A stretch of 64,000 nucleotides of DNA from Pseudoxanthomonas suwonensis J47 (GTDB lineage: Bacteria > Pseudomonadota > Gammaproteobacteria > Xanthomonadales > Xanthomonadaceae), in NCBI RefSeq assembly GCF_000513955.1, contig NZ_KI911328.1, positions 1-64,000 on the forward strand, given 5' to 3'. Of the stretch, positions 29,284 to 39,313 are shown in pieces (position 1 is the stretch's first letter; each line of letters starts with the position of its first letter). Position numbers and translations under genes: made by a program. The notes beneath the pieces were generated by a model. It had not been told where the DNA came from. It ran no database searches and saw only the letters and a list, made by a program, of their open reading frames with translations.

Positions 29284-29287
<4 letters not shown>
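29170..29287. repeat. GTGATTC-motif inverted repeat in the dnaK-dnaJ gap
   Basis: The left arm (29170-29198) holds gtgattcgtgattcg and gtgattcg; the right arm (29261-29287) holds the reverse-complement motifs aatcacgaatcac and caatcac. The arms flank the attenuator-like hairpin, and the dnaK stop codon lies inside the right arm. Similar motifs recur at 56804-56832 after asnS, pointing to a dispersed short repeat family. Confidence 0.6.
29228..29257 (-). terminator. Attenuator-like hairpin between dnaK and dnaJ
   Basis: aaagagcgg (29228-29236) pairs with ccgctcttt (29249-29257) around a G/C-rich interior; on the minus strand the stem ends in CTCTTTTCC. It looks like a partial intrinsic terminator that would reduce read-through from dnaK to dnaJ. 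Confidence 0.7.
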
Positions 29288-31206
<1,919 letters not shown>

Positions 31207-31262
31207 GTGTCTTTGCTCCCTCGGAGAATTTTTCCGGCCGGTCTGCGTCGGCCCTGTTCGCT

Positions 31263-31290
31263 AGATAGGGTCCCGCCGGCGCCGTTCAAG
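31263..31290 (-). promoter_or_regulatory. Sigma-32 heat-shock promoter of dnaK
   Basis: The minus strand carries CTTGAA (31290-31285), a 14-base spacer and CCCTATCT (31270-31263), close to the sigma-32 consensus CTTGAA / CCCCATnT. The predicted leader is about 50 bases. Confidence 0.85.
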
Positions 31291-31315
31291 TAGGCGTCGC
31301 CGCGGCGGCGACCGT

Positions 31316-31828
31316 TCAGTCGTGGCGCGCGACCACGACCAGGGCCGGGCGCAGCAGGCGCTCGTTCAGCAGGTAGCCCTTCTGGAACACCTGCAGCACG
31401 CTGCCCGGCGCGGCATCGCCCGGATCGGCCTGGCTGATGGCCTGGTGGTGTTCGGGATTGAACGGCTGGCCCAGCGGATCGACCACGGCCAGGCCGTTGT
31501 CGTTGGCCACCTTCAGCAGCTGGCGCAGGGTCAGCTCGAGGCCGTCGCGCAGCGGACTGGGCTGGTCGCCGGCGGCGGCCAGGCCGGCATCGAGGCTGTC
31601 GAACACCGGCAGCAGCTCCGCCAGCAGCTTCTCGTTGGCGAAGCGGCGGGCCATCTCGATGTCGCGGGCCACGCGCTTGCGCTGGTTCTCCAGGTCGGCG
31701 CGCTCGCGCAGGGAATCGGCCCGCAGTTGCTCCAGCTCCCCGCGCAGCGCCTCGATCTCATCGCGCAGCTGGGCTTCCAGGCTGGCCTCGGCGTTGTCGG
31801 CGGGGGGCGTGTTCTGGTCTTCGGTCAT
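31316..31828 (-). CDS. grpE: Nucleotide exchange factor GrpE
   Basis: 170 residues. An acidic, disordered start is followed by a long coiled coil (about 15-75, with [11 protein letters not shown] and [12 protein letters not shown]) and a beta domain with [34 protein letters not shown]. It releases ADP from DnaK. It has its own sigma-32 promoter overlapping the end of hrcA, and a GGGAG ribosome site. Confidence 0.96.
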   Translation of the reverse strand: MTEDQNTPPADNAEASLEAQLRDEIEALRGELEQLRADSLRERADLENQRKRVARDIEMARRFANEKLLAELLPVFDSLDAGLAAAGDQPSPLRDGLELTLRQLLKVANDNGLAVVDPLGQPFNPEHHQAISQADPGDAAPGSVLQVFQKGYLLNERLLRPALVVVARHD

Positions 31829-31872
31829 GCAAATTGGCTCCCTGGCGGCGCTCCCGGCCGCCTATCCCGAAC

Positions 31873-31901
31873 CTATGGGGGCCGTACAGGAGCGATTCAA
31901 G
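31873..31901 (-). promoter_or_regulatory. Sigma-32 heat-shock promoter of grpE
   Basis: Minus strand CTTGAA (31901-31896), 15-base spacer, CCCCATAG (31880-31873). The -35 hexamer covers the hrcA stop codon. The predicted leader is about 38 bases to the grpE ATG. Confidence 0.85.
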
Positions 31902-32973
31902 GCAGGGCGGCGGGATCCTCGCCGGGAACCTGCAGCGCCGAGCCGAGCAGGTCGGCGGTGGCCTGGACCACCGGGATCACCTTGTCGTAGGCCATCCGGG
32001 TCGGGCCGATCACGCCCAGCACGCCCAGCACCTGGCCGCCGGCCGCGTACGGGGCGGCGACCACCGAGATACCCTCCAGCGGCGCCAGGCCGGTTTCCTC
32101 GCCGATGAAGATGCGCACCCCGGGAGCGCGCTGGGTGCGTTCGAGCAGCTGCAGGATCTCGCGCTTGCGGGCGAAGGCCTCGAACAGCTCGCGCAGCCGC
32201 TCCACGTCGGACAGGTCCTGCAGGCCCATCAGCCGGGTCTGGCCGGCCACGACCATGTCCTCGCCTGGCGGCTCCAGCGCCTGCGCGGCCAGTTCCACCG
32301 ACTGCGACAGCAGCTGCTCCATCTCGTCGCGGGCCTGGCGCAGCTCGTCCAGCAGGATCGCCCGGATCTGCGCCAGCGGGCGGCCGCTGCAGTGGGCGTT
32401 GAGGTAGTTGGCGACCCGCTCCAGCTCGGCCGGTTCGAACACCCGCTGCGGCTCGATCACCCGGTTCTGCACCTCGCCATCGGCGAACACCACGATCGCC
32501 AGCACCCGGCGTCCGCCCAGCGGCACGAAGTCGATCTGGCGGAAGGCGAACTGCCCGCGCTGCGGCGCGCTGACCACGCCGACGAAGTGGGTCATCGCCG
32601 ACAGCAGCTCGGAGGTGTTGTCCAGCAGCGTCTGGGTGCCGGGCGCGCCAGCGGTCAGCTCCGCGCGCAGCCGGGCCAGTTCGCGCTCGCCCAGCGACTT
32701 GACCTGCAGCAGGCTGTCGACGAAGACCCGGTAGCCCTGCGCGGTGGGCACCCGCCCAGCGGAGGCGTGCGGCGAACTGAGCAGGCCGCTGTCCTCCAGG
32801 TCGGCGAGGATGTTGCGGATCGTGGCCGGGCTCACGTCCAGCCCGGACAGCCGGGCCAGGGTCTGCGAGCCGACCGGTTCGCCGTCGCGGATGTAGCGGC
32901 CGATCAGGGTCCGCAGCAGCTGGCGCGCACGCGGGTCCAGCGGGGGTATCGGCGGGGACGGCTGGGCGATCAT
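31897..32973 (-). CDS. hrcA: Heat-inducible transcription repressor HrcA
   Basis: 358 residues. A winged-helix N-terminus (LRTLIGRYIRDGEPVGSQTLAR, VSPATIRNILADLE, SSPHASAGRVPT) is followed by the GAF-like and dimerisation regions ending VIGPTRMAYDKVIPVV. The ATG at 32973 is chosen over one nine codons upstream. HrcA normally binds the CIRCE inverted repeat, but no CIRCE is visible anywhere in this cluster, so its targets (usually groESL) must lie outside the window. Confidence 0.94.
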   Translation of the reverse strand: MIAQPSPPIPPLDPRARQLLRTLIGRYIRDGEPVGSQTLARLSGLDVSPATIRNILADLEDSGLLSSPHASAGRVPTAQGYRVFVDSLLQVKSLGERELARLRAELTAGAPGTQTLLDNTSELLSAMTHFVGVVSAPQRGQFAFRQIDFVPLGGRRVLAIVVFADGEVQNRVIEPQRVFEPAELERVANYLNAHCSGRPLAQIRAILLDELRQARDEMEQLLSQSVELAAQALEPPGEDMVVAGQTRLMGLQDLSDVERLRELFEAFARKREILQLLERTQRAPGVRIFIGEETGLAPLEGISVVAAPYAAGGQVLGVLGVIGPTRMAYDKVIPVVQATADLLGSALQVPGEDPAALP

Positions 32974-33105
32974 GGCCGTTAGATAGCGGCCGCCCGGCAC
33001 CTTTGCAAGCCGGCCCGGGGTCGCATCTCAGCCTGCGCGACGGCGCCCGGCGATGCTCCCGCGCGACGGATTCGCGCCCACCCCAGCCGCCCCTACAATG
33101 CCGCC

Positions 33106-34833
33106 ATGCTGACCCATCTCGCCCTGAAGGACTTTGCCGTCGTCCGCGCCACCGAACTGGAGTTCGGGCCAGGCATGACCGTGATCTCCGGCGAAACCGG
33201 CGCCGGCAAGTCGCTGCTGGTGGACGCCCTCGGTTTCCTCTCCGGCCTGCGCGCCGACAGCGGCGTGGTCCGCCACGGCTGCGAACGCGCCGAGCTGTCC
33301 GCCGACTTCGACCTGGCCGGCAACCCGGCCGCGCGCGACTGGCTGCGCGGCAACGAACTGGACGAGGACGGCCAGTGCCAGCTGCGCCGGGTGATCCGCG
33401 CCGACGGCGGTTCCCGCGCCTGGATCAACGGCCGCCCGGTCACCCTCGCCCAGCTCACCGAGCTGGCCGGGCTGCTGGTCGAGATCCACGGCCAGCACGA
33501 ACACCAGTCCCTGCTCTCCCGTGCCAGCCAGCTGGCCCTGCTCGACGCCCATGCCCGCAACGACGCCGAGCGCGCCCGCGTTCGCGCCGCCGCCGCCACC
33601 TGGCAGTCGCTGCTGGACGAGCGCGAGGCGCTGCAGGCACAGGGCGACGTCTCCGACCGGATCGGCTGGCTGGAGCACCAGCTGGCTGAGCTGGAGCGCG
33701 AGGACCTGGACCCGGCTGCGCTGGAGGCGCTGGACGCCGCCCACCGCCGCCAGGCCAACGCCGCCGGCCTGATCGCCGCCTGCGACGACGCCCTCGCCCG
33801 CCTCGGCGGCGACGACGGCCCTTCGCTGTCACGGCAGCTGCAGCAGGCCCGCGCCGGCCTGGCCCGTGCCGCCGAACACGAGCCGCGCCTCGGCGAGGCC
33901 GACGCCCTGCTCGAGGGCGCCGCGGTGCAGCTGGAGGAAGCCCTGGCCGTGGTCGGCCGGATCCGCGACGACCTGGAGCTGGACCCGGCCCGCTTCGAGG
34001 AACTGGAGCGCCGCCTGGGCCGGATCCACGACCTGGCCCGCAAGCACCGCCTGCCGGTCACCGGCCTGGCCGCGCACCGCGACGGCATCGCCGCCGAGCT
34101 GCAGAAGCTGCGCGGCGCCGGCGAGCGCCTGGACCAGCTCGATGGCGAGATCGCCGCTGCTGCGGCCGCCTGGCAGGCCGCCGCCGACACGCTCAGCGCT
34201 ACCCGCCGCGCCGCCGGCGCGGCGCTGGCCGCCGCCACCACCGCGATCATCGACGAGCTGGGCATGGGCGGCGGCCGCTTCCTGGTCGAGTTGGAGCCGG
34301 TCGAGGCCCGCCGCCCCGATCCCAACGGCGCCGAGCGGGTCGAGTTCCTGGTCGCGGCCAACGCCGGCCAGCCGCCGCGGCCGCTGCGCAAGGTCGCCTC
34401 CGGCGGCGAGCTGTCGCGCATCTCGCTGGCGATCGAGGTCGCGGCGCTGGGTTCGGACGCGGTCCCGACCATGGTCTTCGACGAGGTCGATTCGGGCATC
34501 GGCGGCGCCGTGGCCGAGATCGTCGGCCGCAAGCTGCGTGCGCTCGGCCGCGCCCGCCAGGTGCTGTGCGTGACCCACCTGCCGCAGGTGGCCGCGCAGG
34601 GCCACGCCCACTACCGGGTCAGCAAGGCCCCGGTGGAAGGCATCACCCGCAGCGCGGTGGAACTGCTGGACGACGCCGGCCGCGAGCTGGAGCTGGCGCG
34701 GATGCTCGGCGGCGTGGAGATCGGTGCCGAGGCCCATGCGGCGGCCCGGCGGCTGCTGGACGCGGCGGTGGCCGCGGACGAGGCTGCCGGGACGGCCGCC
34801 GGCAGGCGCCAGCGCCGTACCGGCACCCGTTAA
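33106..34833 (+). CDS. recN: DNA repair protein RecN
   Basis: 575 residues, SMC-like ATPase used in double-strand break repair. Walker A GETGAGKS (29-36), Q-loop region EIHGQHEHQSLL, a central coiled-coil, the ABC signature in ASGGELSRISLAIE and Walker B MVFDEVDSGIGG are present. It is slightly longer than E. coli RecN (553), with an Ala/Arg-rich end. It is divergent from hrcA with a 132-base gap; no LexA box was recognised there. Confidence 0.96.
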   Translation: MLTHLALKDFAVVRATELEFGPGMTVISGETGAGKSLLVDALGFLSGLRADSGVVRHGCERAELSADFDLAGNPAARDWLRGNELDEDGQCQLRRVIRADGGSRAWINGRPVTLAQLTELAGLLVEIHGQHEHQSLLSRASQLALLDAHARNDAERARVRAAAATWQSLLDEREALQAQGDVSDRIGWLEHQLAELEREDLDPAALEALDAAHRRQANAAGLIAACDDALARLGGDDGPSLSRQLQQARAGLARAAEHEPRLGEADALLEGAAVQLEEALAVVGRIRDDLELDPARFEELERRLGRIHDLARKHRLPVTGLAAHRDGIAAELQKLRGAGERLDQLDGEIAAAAAAWQAAADTLSATRRAAGAALAAATTAIIDELGMGGGRFLVELEPVEARRPDPNGAERVEFLVAANAGQPPRPLRKVASGGELSRISLAIEVAALGSDAVPTMVFDEVDSGIGGAVAEIVGRKLRALGRARQVLCVTHLPQVAAQGHAHYRVSKAPVEGITRSAVELLDDAGRELELARMLGGVEIGAEAHAAARRLLDAAVAADEAAGTAAGRRQRRTGTR

Positions 34834-34854
34834 ACGGTCAATTCTCCAGGGGGA

Positions 34855-34873
34855 GCGGCCGCCCCACGGCCGC
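34855..34873. terminator. Hairpin between convergent recN and fur
   Basis: gcggccg (34855-34861) pairs with cggccgc (34867-34873) around cccca. There is no clear T tract on either side. Confidence 0.45.
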
Positions 34874-34884
34874 GGGCGCGCGGC

Positions 34885-35292
34885 TCAGCGCCGCTTCTTG
34901 CGCACGTAGAGCACCAGCGAGTGCTCTTCCAGCTCGTAGCCGTGGCGGGCGGCGATCTCGCGCTGCAGCTTCTCGATTTCCGGGCTCTCGAACTCGATGA
35001 TCTTGCCGGTGTCCACGTCGACCATGTGGTCGTGGTGGCCGCCGCGGTCCAGCTCGTACATCGCCTGGCCGCCCTCGAAGTTGTGCTTGATCACCAGGCC
35101 GGCGGCCTCGAACTGGGTCAGGACCCGGTAGACCGTGGCCAGGCCGATCTCGTCGCCGTTCTCCAGCAGGCGGCGGTAGATGTCCTCGGCGGTCAGGTGG
35201 TGCTGCGGCTGTTTCTCTTCCAGCAGTTCGAGGATGCGCATGCGCGGGTGGGTCACCTTCAGCCCGACGCGGCGCAGGTCGTTCGATTCCAT
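34885..35292 (-). CDS. fur: Ferric uptake regulator Fur
   Basis: 135 residues from the ATG at 35292, which has GAGGAGAAG just upstream; an ATG six codons earlier would place this site inside the gene. The winged helix (LKVTHPRMRILELL, GLATVYRVLTQFE) and the metal-binding HHDH at 86-89 with IIEFESPEIE are present. The CxxC zinc motif of E. coli Fur is absent (DVDT at 92-95). Fur represses iron uptake genes such as feoAB upstream in this window. The divergent fur-omlA pair is as described for Xanthomonas. Confidence 0.96.
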   Translation of the reverse strand: MESNDLRRVGLKVTHPRMRILELLEEKQPQHHLTAEDIYRRLLENGDEIGLATVYRVLTQFEAAGLVIKHNFEGGQAMYELDRGGHHDHMVDVDTGKIIEFESPEIEKLQREIAARHGYELEEHSLVLYVRKKRR

Positions 35293-35397
35293 CTTCTTCT
35301 CCTCGTTCACTGCCGGTTTACCACCGATCCCCCGCAGCCGGCCCCAGGGTGCGCCGGGAGTGTATCATCGGGCGACTTTCCGTCCTGCGTGCCTGCA

Positions 35398-35799
35398 ATG
35401 CCAAGCTTCCGACGCCTGCTGCTGATCGCTCCCCTGACCCTCGCCGTGACCGGTTGCGGCATCCTCTACAAGCAGCCGATCTACCAGGGCAACCTGATGG
35501 AGAAGGAAGCCGTGGACCAGCTGCGTCCGGGCCTGAGCAAGCAGCAGGTCGCCGGCCTGCTCGGCACGCCTTCGATCCAGGATCCGTTCCACGCCCAGCG
35601 CTGGGACTACGCCGCCACCGAGCGCACCAACCGCCGCGGCACGGTGGAAGGCAAGACCTTCACCCTGTACTTCGAGAACGACACCCTGGTGCGCTGGGAA
35701 GGCGACTACTTCCCGGAACAGGACCTGGAACTGTCGCGCAAGGCCTACAGGCAGTTCGGCCCGAACCTGGCCAAGGACAAGGACAAGCGCCGGCGCTGA
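35398..35799 (+). CDS. bamE: Outer-membrane lipoprotein BamE (OmlA)
   Basis: 133 residues, signal peptide with lipobox VTGC (Cys20), then the SmpA/OmlA domain: YKQPIYQGN, LRPGLSKQQVAGLLGTPSI, WDYAATE, LYFENDTLVRWEGDYFP, and a Lys/Arg-rich end. It is a subunit of the BAM complex that inserts outer-membrane proteins, relevant for the two autotransporters in this window. Divergent from fur; the 105-base gap holds a TATCAT box at 35363-35368 that may be its -10. Confidence 0.95.
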   Translation: MPSFRRLLLIAPLTLAVTGCGILYKQPIYQGNLMEKEAVDQLRPGLSKQQVAGLLGTPSIQDPFHAQRWDYAATERTNRRGTVEGKTFTLYFENDTLVRWEGDYFPEQDLELSRKAYRQFGPNLAKDKDKRRR

Positions 35800-35802
35800 T
35801 CC

Positions 35803-36066
35803 TCAGCCGCCGCGCTGGCGCTGCGCGCGCCGGCGCCGCGCTTCCTTCGGGTCCAGCTGCAGCGGCCTGAGCAGCTCCACCCGGTCGCCATCCCGCAGCG
35901 GCGTCGCAGGCGCCGCCGCCGCCCCGAACACCGCGTAGCCGGCCACCTCGTCGTCGTGGCCCAGCGCCGCCGCGCGCACCGCATCGGCCACGCAGGCGCC
36001 CTCCTCCAGCAGCACCTCGCGCTGCAGGAACCGGTGCGGCCAGGCGATCACGACCTGCACGCGCAT
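35803..36066 (-). CDS. rnfH: RnfH family ubiquitin-like protein
   Basis: 87 residues of the UPF0125/RnfH beta-grasp family: start MRVQVVIAWPHRFLQREV, then GACVADAVRAA, and the C-terminal DGDRVELLRPLQLDPKEARRRR typical of the family. It follows ratA after a five-base gap and converges on bamE (three bases). The biochemical role is not settled; the name comes from early linkage to rnf genes, none of which is here. Confidence 0.9.
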   Translation of the reverse strand: MRVQVVIAWPHRFLQREVLLEEGACVADAVRAAALGHDDEVAGYAVFGAAAAPATPLRDGDRVELLRPLQLDPKEARRRRAQRQRGG

Positions 36067-36071
36067 GCGGC

Positions 36072-36500
36072 TCAGGCCTCGCGGTCGGCCACGCGCACGA
36101 AGTCGTCGACCATGCGGTCGGCCAGGCCCTGGAAGCCCAGCGCGAACACCGGGCCGAGCAGGCGCGAATTCGGTTCGAAGTCGAGGGTCAGGGTGACCTT
36201 GCACGCCGCCTCGTCCAGCGCATGGAACTCCCACACCCCGTGCAGGCGGCGGAACGGCCCGTCGCGCAGCTGCATGTCGATCCGGGTCGGCCGCACCAGC
36301 CGGTTTTCGGTGGTGAACCAGGTGCGCAGCGAACCCAGGCCCAGGTCCAGCCGCGCGACCATGCGGTCCTCGGACTGCTCCAGGATCTGCGCCTGCTCGC
36401 ACCAGGAAAAGCGCCGCGGATAGGCCGCCACGTCGTTCACCAGGTCGAACATGCGCGATGACGGGTGCGCGACGAGGGCGCTGCGGTGGATGGTCGGCAT
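36072..36500 (-). CDS. ratA: RatA / Coq10-type START-domain protein
   Basis: 142 residues starting at 36500 with [21 protein letters not shown]; an upstream ATG would add 26 poor residues. The polyketide-cyclase/START fold signature [12 protein letters not shown] and [16 protein letters not shown] are clear. The family includes Coq10, which binds quinone, and E. coli RatA, reported to affect 70S assembly. Divergent from smpB, as in many gammaproteobacteria. Confidence 0.92.
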   Translation of the reverse strand: MPTIHRSALVAHPSSRMFDLVNDVAAYPRRFSWCEQAQILEQSEDRMVARLDLGLGSLRTWFTTENRLVRPTRIDMQLRDGPFRRLHGVWEFHALDEAACKVTLTLDFEPNSRLLGPVFALGFQGLADRMVDDFVRVADREA

Positions 36501-36547
36501 GGGGTGGAGCGTGTCCGGAGAGGCCCGGATTGGGCGACAATGGCGGG

Positions 36548-37057
36548 ATGAGCAAGAAGCCGCCCAATGATAAGGCAAAGGCCAAGCGCGAGCCGGCCAA
36601 CCGCACCATCGCCCTGAACAAGCGCGCGCGCCACGAATACCACCTGATCGAACGGGTCGAGGCCGGCCTGGCGCTGCAGGGCTGGGAAGTGAAGGCGATC
36701 CGCGCCGGCCGCGCCAACCTCACCGACGGCTACGCCTATGTCGAGGACGGCGAGATCTACCTGGTCGGCGCGCAGATCACCCCGCTGATCCAGGCTTCCA
36801 CGCACGTCATTGCCAACGACCGGCGCACGCGCAAGCTGCTGCTGCACCGGCACGAGATCGACAAGCTGATCGGCCGCGTGCAGCGCGACGGCTACACCCT
36901 GGTGCCGACCGCGATGTACTGGAGCGGCAACAAGGTGAAGGTCGAGATCGCCCTGGCCAAGGGCAAGAAGGAACACGACAAGCGCGATACGGCCAAGGAA
37001 CGCGACTGGCAGCGCGAGAAGCAGCGCGCCATGCGCCGGCACAACAAGGACGCCTGA
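36548..37057 (+). CDS. smpB: SsrA-binding protein SmpB
   Basis: 169 residues. The OB-fold core has [37 protein letters not shown] and [11 protein letters not shown]; the basic tail ([19 protein letters not shown]) is the part that enters the ribosome with tmRNA. Its RNA partner ssrA is 0.8 kb downstream on the other strand. Confidence 0.97.
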   Translation: MSKKPPNDKAKAKREPANRTIALNKRARHEYHLIERVEAGLALQGWEVKAIRAGRANLTDGYAYVEDGEIYLVGAQITPLIQASTHVIANDRRTRKLLLHRHEIDKLIGRVQRDGYTLVPTAMYWSGNKVKVEIALAKGKKEHDKRDTAKERDWQREKQRAMRRHNKDA

Positions 37058-37166
37058 GCGCCCTCTTCCGCGCGGTGGATTTCCCCTTGTGTGCCTGCGC
37101 CATGCCGCGCGGCCCCGCCACGTCCACGAACGCGCTCGACGCACGGCCCAGGCCATCCAGGCCCGG

Positions 37167-37182
37167 GTAGGACTTTTCCTAC
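37167..37182. promoter_or_regulatory. Perfect palindrome GTAGGA-N4-TCCTAC
   Basis: A 6-bp perfect inverted repeat with a 4-base centre lies in the 287-base gap between smpB and the small gene at 37345. It could be an operator or a small hairpin. The rest of the gap shows no gene I can support. Confidence 0.4.
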
Positions 37183-37344
37183 ACCAGCCCGAGCCGTTGG
37201 CCGACTGTCCCCTGGCCTGCCCGCCGAGCAAGCTATCGGTGCCCCGGCAGAACGGCTTGCACGATTGACATGGAACCGCTCTGCAACGGACAAGGTCGCC
37301 GGCAGGATGCCGGGCCGGGGAACCTTTCAGGGAGGTCGGAAGCG

Positions 37345-37560
37345 ATGCACAGCAGCAGTACCCTGCAACTGGTCGGATCCCACGGCGGCTGGCGCCTGAT
37401 CGACAACGGCAAGCCGTCGTTCTGGTTCCTGGAACGGGAGCAGGCCATGGCCATCGCCCGCGTCATCGCCGACTCCCGCGCCGGCCTGCGCTACATCCCC
37501 ACCCGGATCGAAGCCGAGAACGAAGCCGGCGAACTGGAGCTGGTCGCCTCGTTCCCTTGA
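37345..37560 (+). CDS. Small hypothetical protein
   Basis: 71 residues starting MHSSSTLQLV behind AGGGAGG (37329-37335). The pattern SHGGWRLIDNGKPSFWFLEREQAMAIA followed by a beta-rich end faintly resembles short DUF2188-like stress-linked proteins (Gly-Trp followed by a helix), but I cannot assign it. No Cys, signal or membrane segment. It has a long leader with the GTAGGA palindrome, so it may be regulated. Confidence 0.7.
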   Translation: MHSSSTLQLVGSHGGWRLIDNGKPSFWFLEREQAMAIARVIADSRAGLRYIPTRIEAENEAGELELVASFP

Positions 37561-37671
37561 TCGCCCTTCGAAGCACCCTGTCGGGAAGCCTCGCAATCAC
37601 CCGCCAAACCCATCAGGCGATCCAGCAGGCAGGATCCACACGCCAGTCTTCGCGCCCCACGACAGAAGCCC

Positions 37672-37796
37672 TCACCCCTGCAGCTTCTCCGCGGTGAAAT
37701 CCGGGAACAGCCGCATCCGCTGCGGCGCGCGCGCGCGCGACGCCTAGACCGCGTACAGGTTGGTCTGGACGGCGCCGGGAATCCTGGGCCGGAAAG
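37672..37796 (-). pseudogene. Possible gene remnant next to ssrA
   Basis: Read on the minus strand, 37796-37672 gives protein-like sequence (PRIPGAVQTNLYAV, then an in-frame TAG at 37746-37744, then APQRMRLFPDFTAEKLQG and a stop). A run of alternating CG just after the TAG is a slippage-prone site. I do not recognise the family; it could be chance. Nothing else is visible between 37561 and the ssrA terminator. Confidence 0.2.
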
Positions 37797-37827
37797 AAAA
37801 AACCCCAGCCGGTGAAGGCCGGGGTTT
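37795..37827 (-). terminator. Intrinsic terminator of ssrA
   Basis: On the minus strand AAACCCCGGCC, loop TTCA, then GGCTGGGGTTT (one G-T pair) followed by a T run, six bases beyond the tmRNA CCA end. Confidence 0.92.
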
Positions 37828-37832
37828 CCTGT

Positions 37833-38187
<355 letters not shown>

Positions 38188-38223
38188 GGAAACTTCGGGC
38201 GAGCGTATCGCCAGACACCATGC

Positions 38224-38252
38224 AGTGTAGGGACGCCCCTGCCCCGCTTCAA
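38224..38252 (-). promoter_or_regulatory. Promoter of ssrA
   Basis: Minus strand TTGAAG (38252-38247), 17-base spacer, TACACT (38229-38224). Transcription would begin about 30 bases before the mature tmRNA end, consistent with 5-prime processing. Confidence 0.7.
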
Positions 38253-38327
38253 GCTCGGCCTGCATGCTGCTGGGCGGGGGTTCATCCGTTCACCGCCGCG
38301 CCACGGCACCGGCGCCAGCCTGCCGCC

Positions 38328-39002
38328 ATGGTCCCGCCCCGTGCCCGCAGACCCGAGCCGCCCCGTCTGGCCAAGCCGGTCGACGAAGTGCCCGGCGGCT
38401 CGCTGGCGGCACTGCGCCGCGCGGCGGCCGGATGTCGCCGCTGCCCGCTCTGGCGCGATGCCACCCGGACCGTGTTCGGCGCCGGCCCGGGCCGCGCGCG
38501 GCTTATGCTGGTCGGCGAGCAGCCGGGGAACGAGGAGGACCTGGAGGGCAAGCCCTTCGTCGGGCCGGCGGGACGCCTGCTGCGCGAGCTGCTGGCCGAG
38601 GCCGGGATCGACCCGCTGCAGGTCTACCTGACCAACACCGTCAAGCACTTCAAGTTCCGCATGCGCGGCAAGCGCCGCCTGCACAGTCGCGCCAATGCCG
38701 CCGAGCAGGCCGCGTGCAGGCCATGGCTGGCCGCCGAGCTGGACCGCCTGCGGCCGGCAGTGGTGGTCGCGCTTGGCGCGATGGCCGCGCACACGCTGTT
38801 CGGCAACGGCTTCGGCCTGCTGCGCGAACGCGGACGATGGCAGGTGCTGGGACCGGAAACACATGCCCTGGCGACCTGGCATCCGTCCGCGATCCTGCGC
38901 ATGCGCGGACCCGACCGCGATGCCGCCCGCGCGCAACTGCTCGAAGACCTGCGCACCGCTGCGGCCGGGCTCGACCGCGGCTTCGCGCGACCGTCGCCCT
39001 GA
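38328..39002 (+). CDS. udgX: UdgX-type uracil-DNA glycosylase
   Basis: 224 residues from the ATG at 38328; the frame stays open further upstream but runs into the ssrA promoter and gene. It has the family 4-like Fe-S uracil-DNA glycosylase layout: C36/C39 (CRRC), GEQPGNEED (63-71) and KPFVGPAG, then VKHFK (105-109), and ATWHPSAILR near the end. The loop KRRLH (115-119) matches the KRRIH signature of UdgX, whose His forms a covalent bond with the DNA abasic sugar after uracil removal; H119 is the equivalent. C130 is the third candidate cluster ligand. The fourth Cys of family 4 is replaced, perhaps by H107. Confidence 0.88.
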   Translation: MVPPRARRPEPPRLAKPVDEVPGGSLAALRRAAAGCRRCPLWRDATRTVFGAGPGRARLMLVGEQPGNEEDLEGKPFVGPAGRLLRELLAEAGIDPLQVYLTNTVKHFKFRMRGKRRLHSRANAAEQAACRPWLAAELDRLRPAVVVALGAMAAHTLFGNGFGLLRERGRWQVLGPETHALATWHPSAILRMRGPDRDAARAQLLEDLRTAAAGLDRGFARPSP

Positions 39003-39054
39003 TTTCACGGCGAGCGCGCTGCAATGGCACGTCCCGACGTTCACGGAGAACCCC

Positions 39055-39291
39055 ATGGCACGCTGCGACGTCTGCGGTAACGACTACGACAAGGCCTTCG
39101 AGATCATCCAGGCCGATGGCACCCGCGGCACCTACGACTCGTTCGAGTGCGCGATCCACGCCGTCGCCCCCACCTGCGAGCACTGCGGCTGCCGGATCAT
39201 CGGCCACGGCGCCGAACACGACGGCCGCTTCTTCTGCTGCGCGCACTGCGCCTCGCACGCCAGGGTCGACGGCATCGAGGACCGCGTCTGA
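39055..39291 (+). CDS. Small nine-cysteine putative zinc-binding protein
   Basis: 78 residues with Cys at 4, 7, 32, 41, 44, 46, 61, 62 and 65 plus several His, in the pattern CDVCG, FECAIH, CEHCGC and FFCCAHC. This suggests at least two zinc ribbons or treble-clef sites. GGAGA precedes the ATG. It follows udgX by 52 bases on the same strand and may be cotranscribed. I recognise it only as a widespread uncharacterised Cys-rich family; no function is known to me. Confidence 0.8.
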   Translation: MARCDVCGNDYDKAFEIIQADGTRGTYDSFECAIHAVAPTCEHCGCRIIGHGAEHDGRFFCCAHCASHARVDGIEDRV

Positions 39292-39313
39292 CCGGCGACG
39301 CGGACAGCACTGC

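Noticed and set aside
32974-33105. CIRCE element upstream of hrcA.
   Set aside because: No TTAGCACTC / GAGTGCTAA-like inverted repeat is present in this gap.
35803-36500. ratA-rnfH as a toxin-antitoxin pair.
   Set aside because: RatA-type names suggest a toxin, but the gene order smpB / ratA-rnfH is a conserved housekeeping arrangement and the proteins are a START-domain protein and a ubiquitin-like protein.
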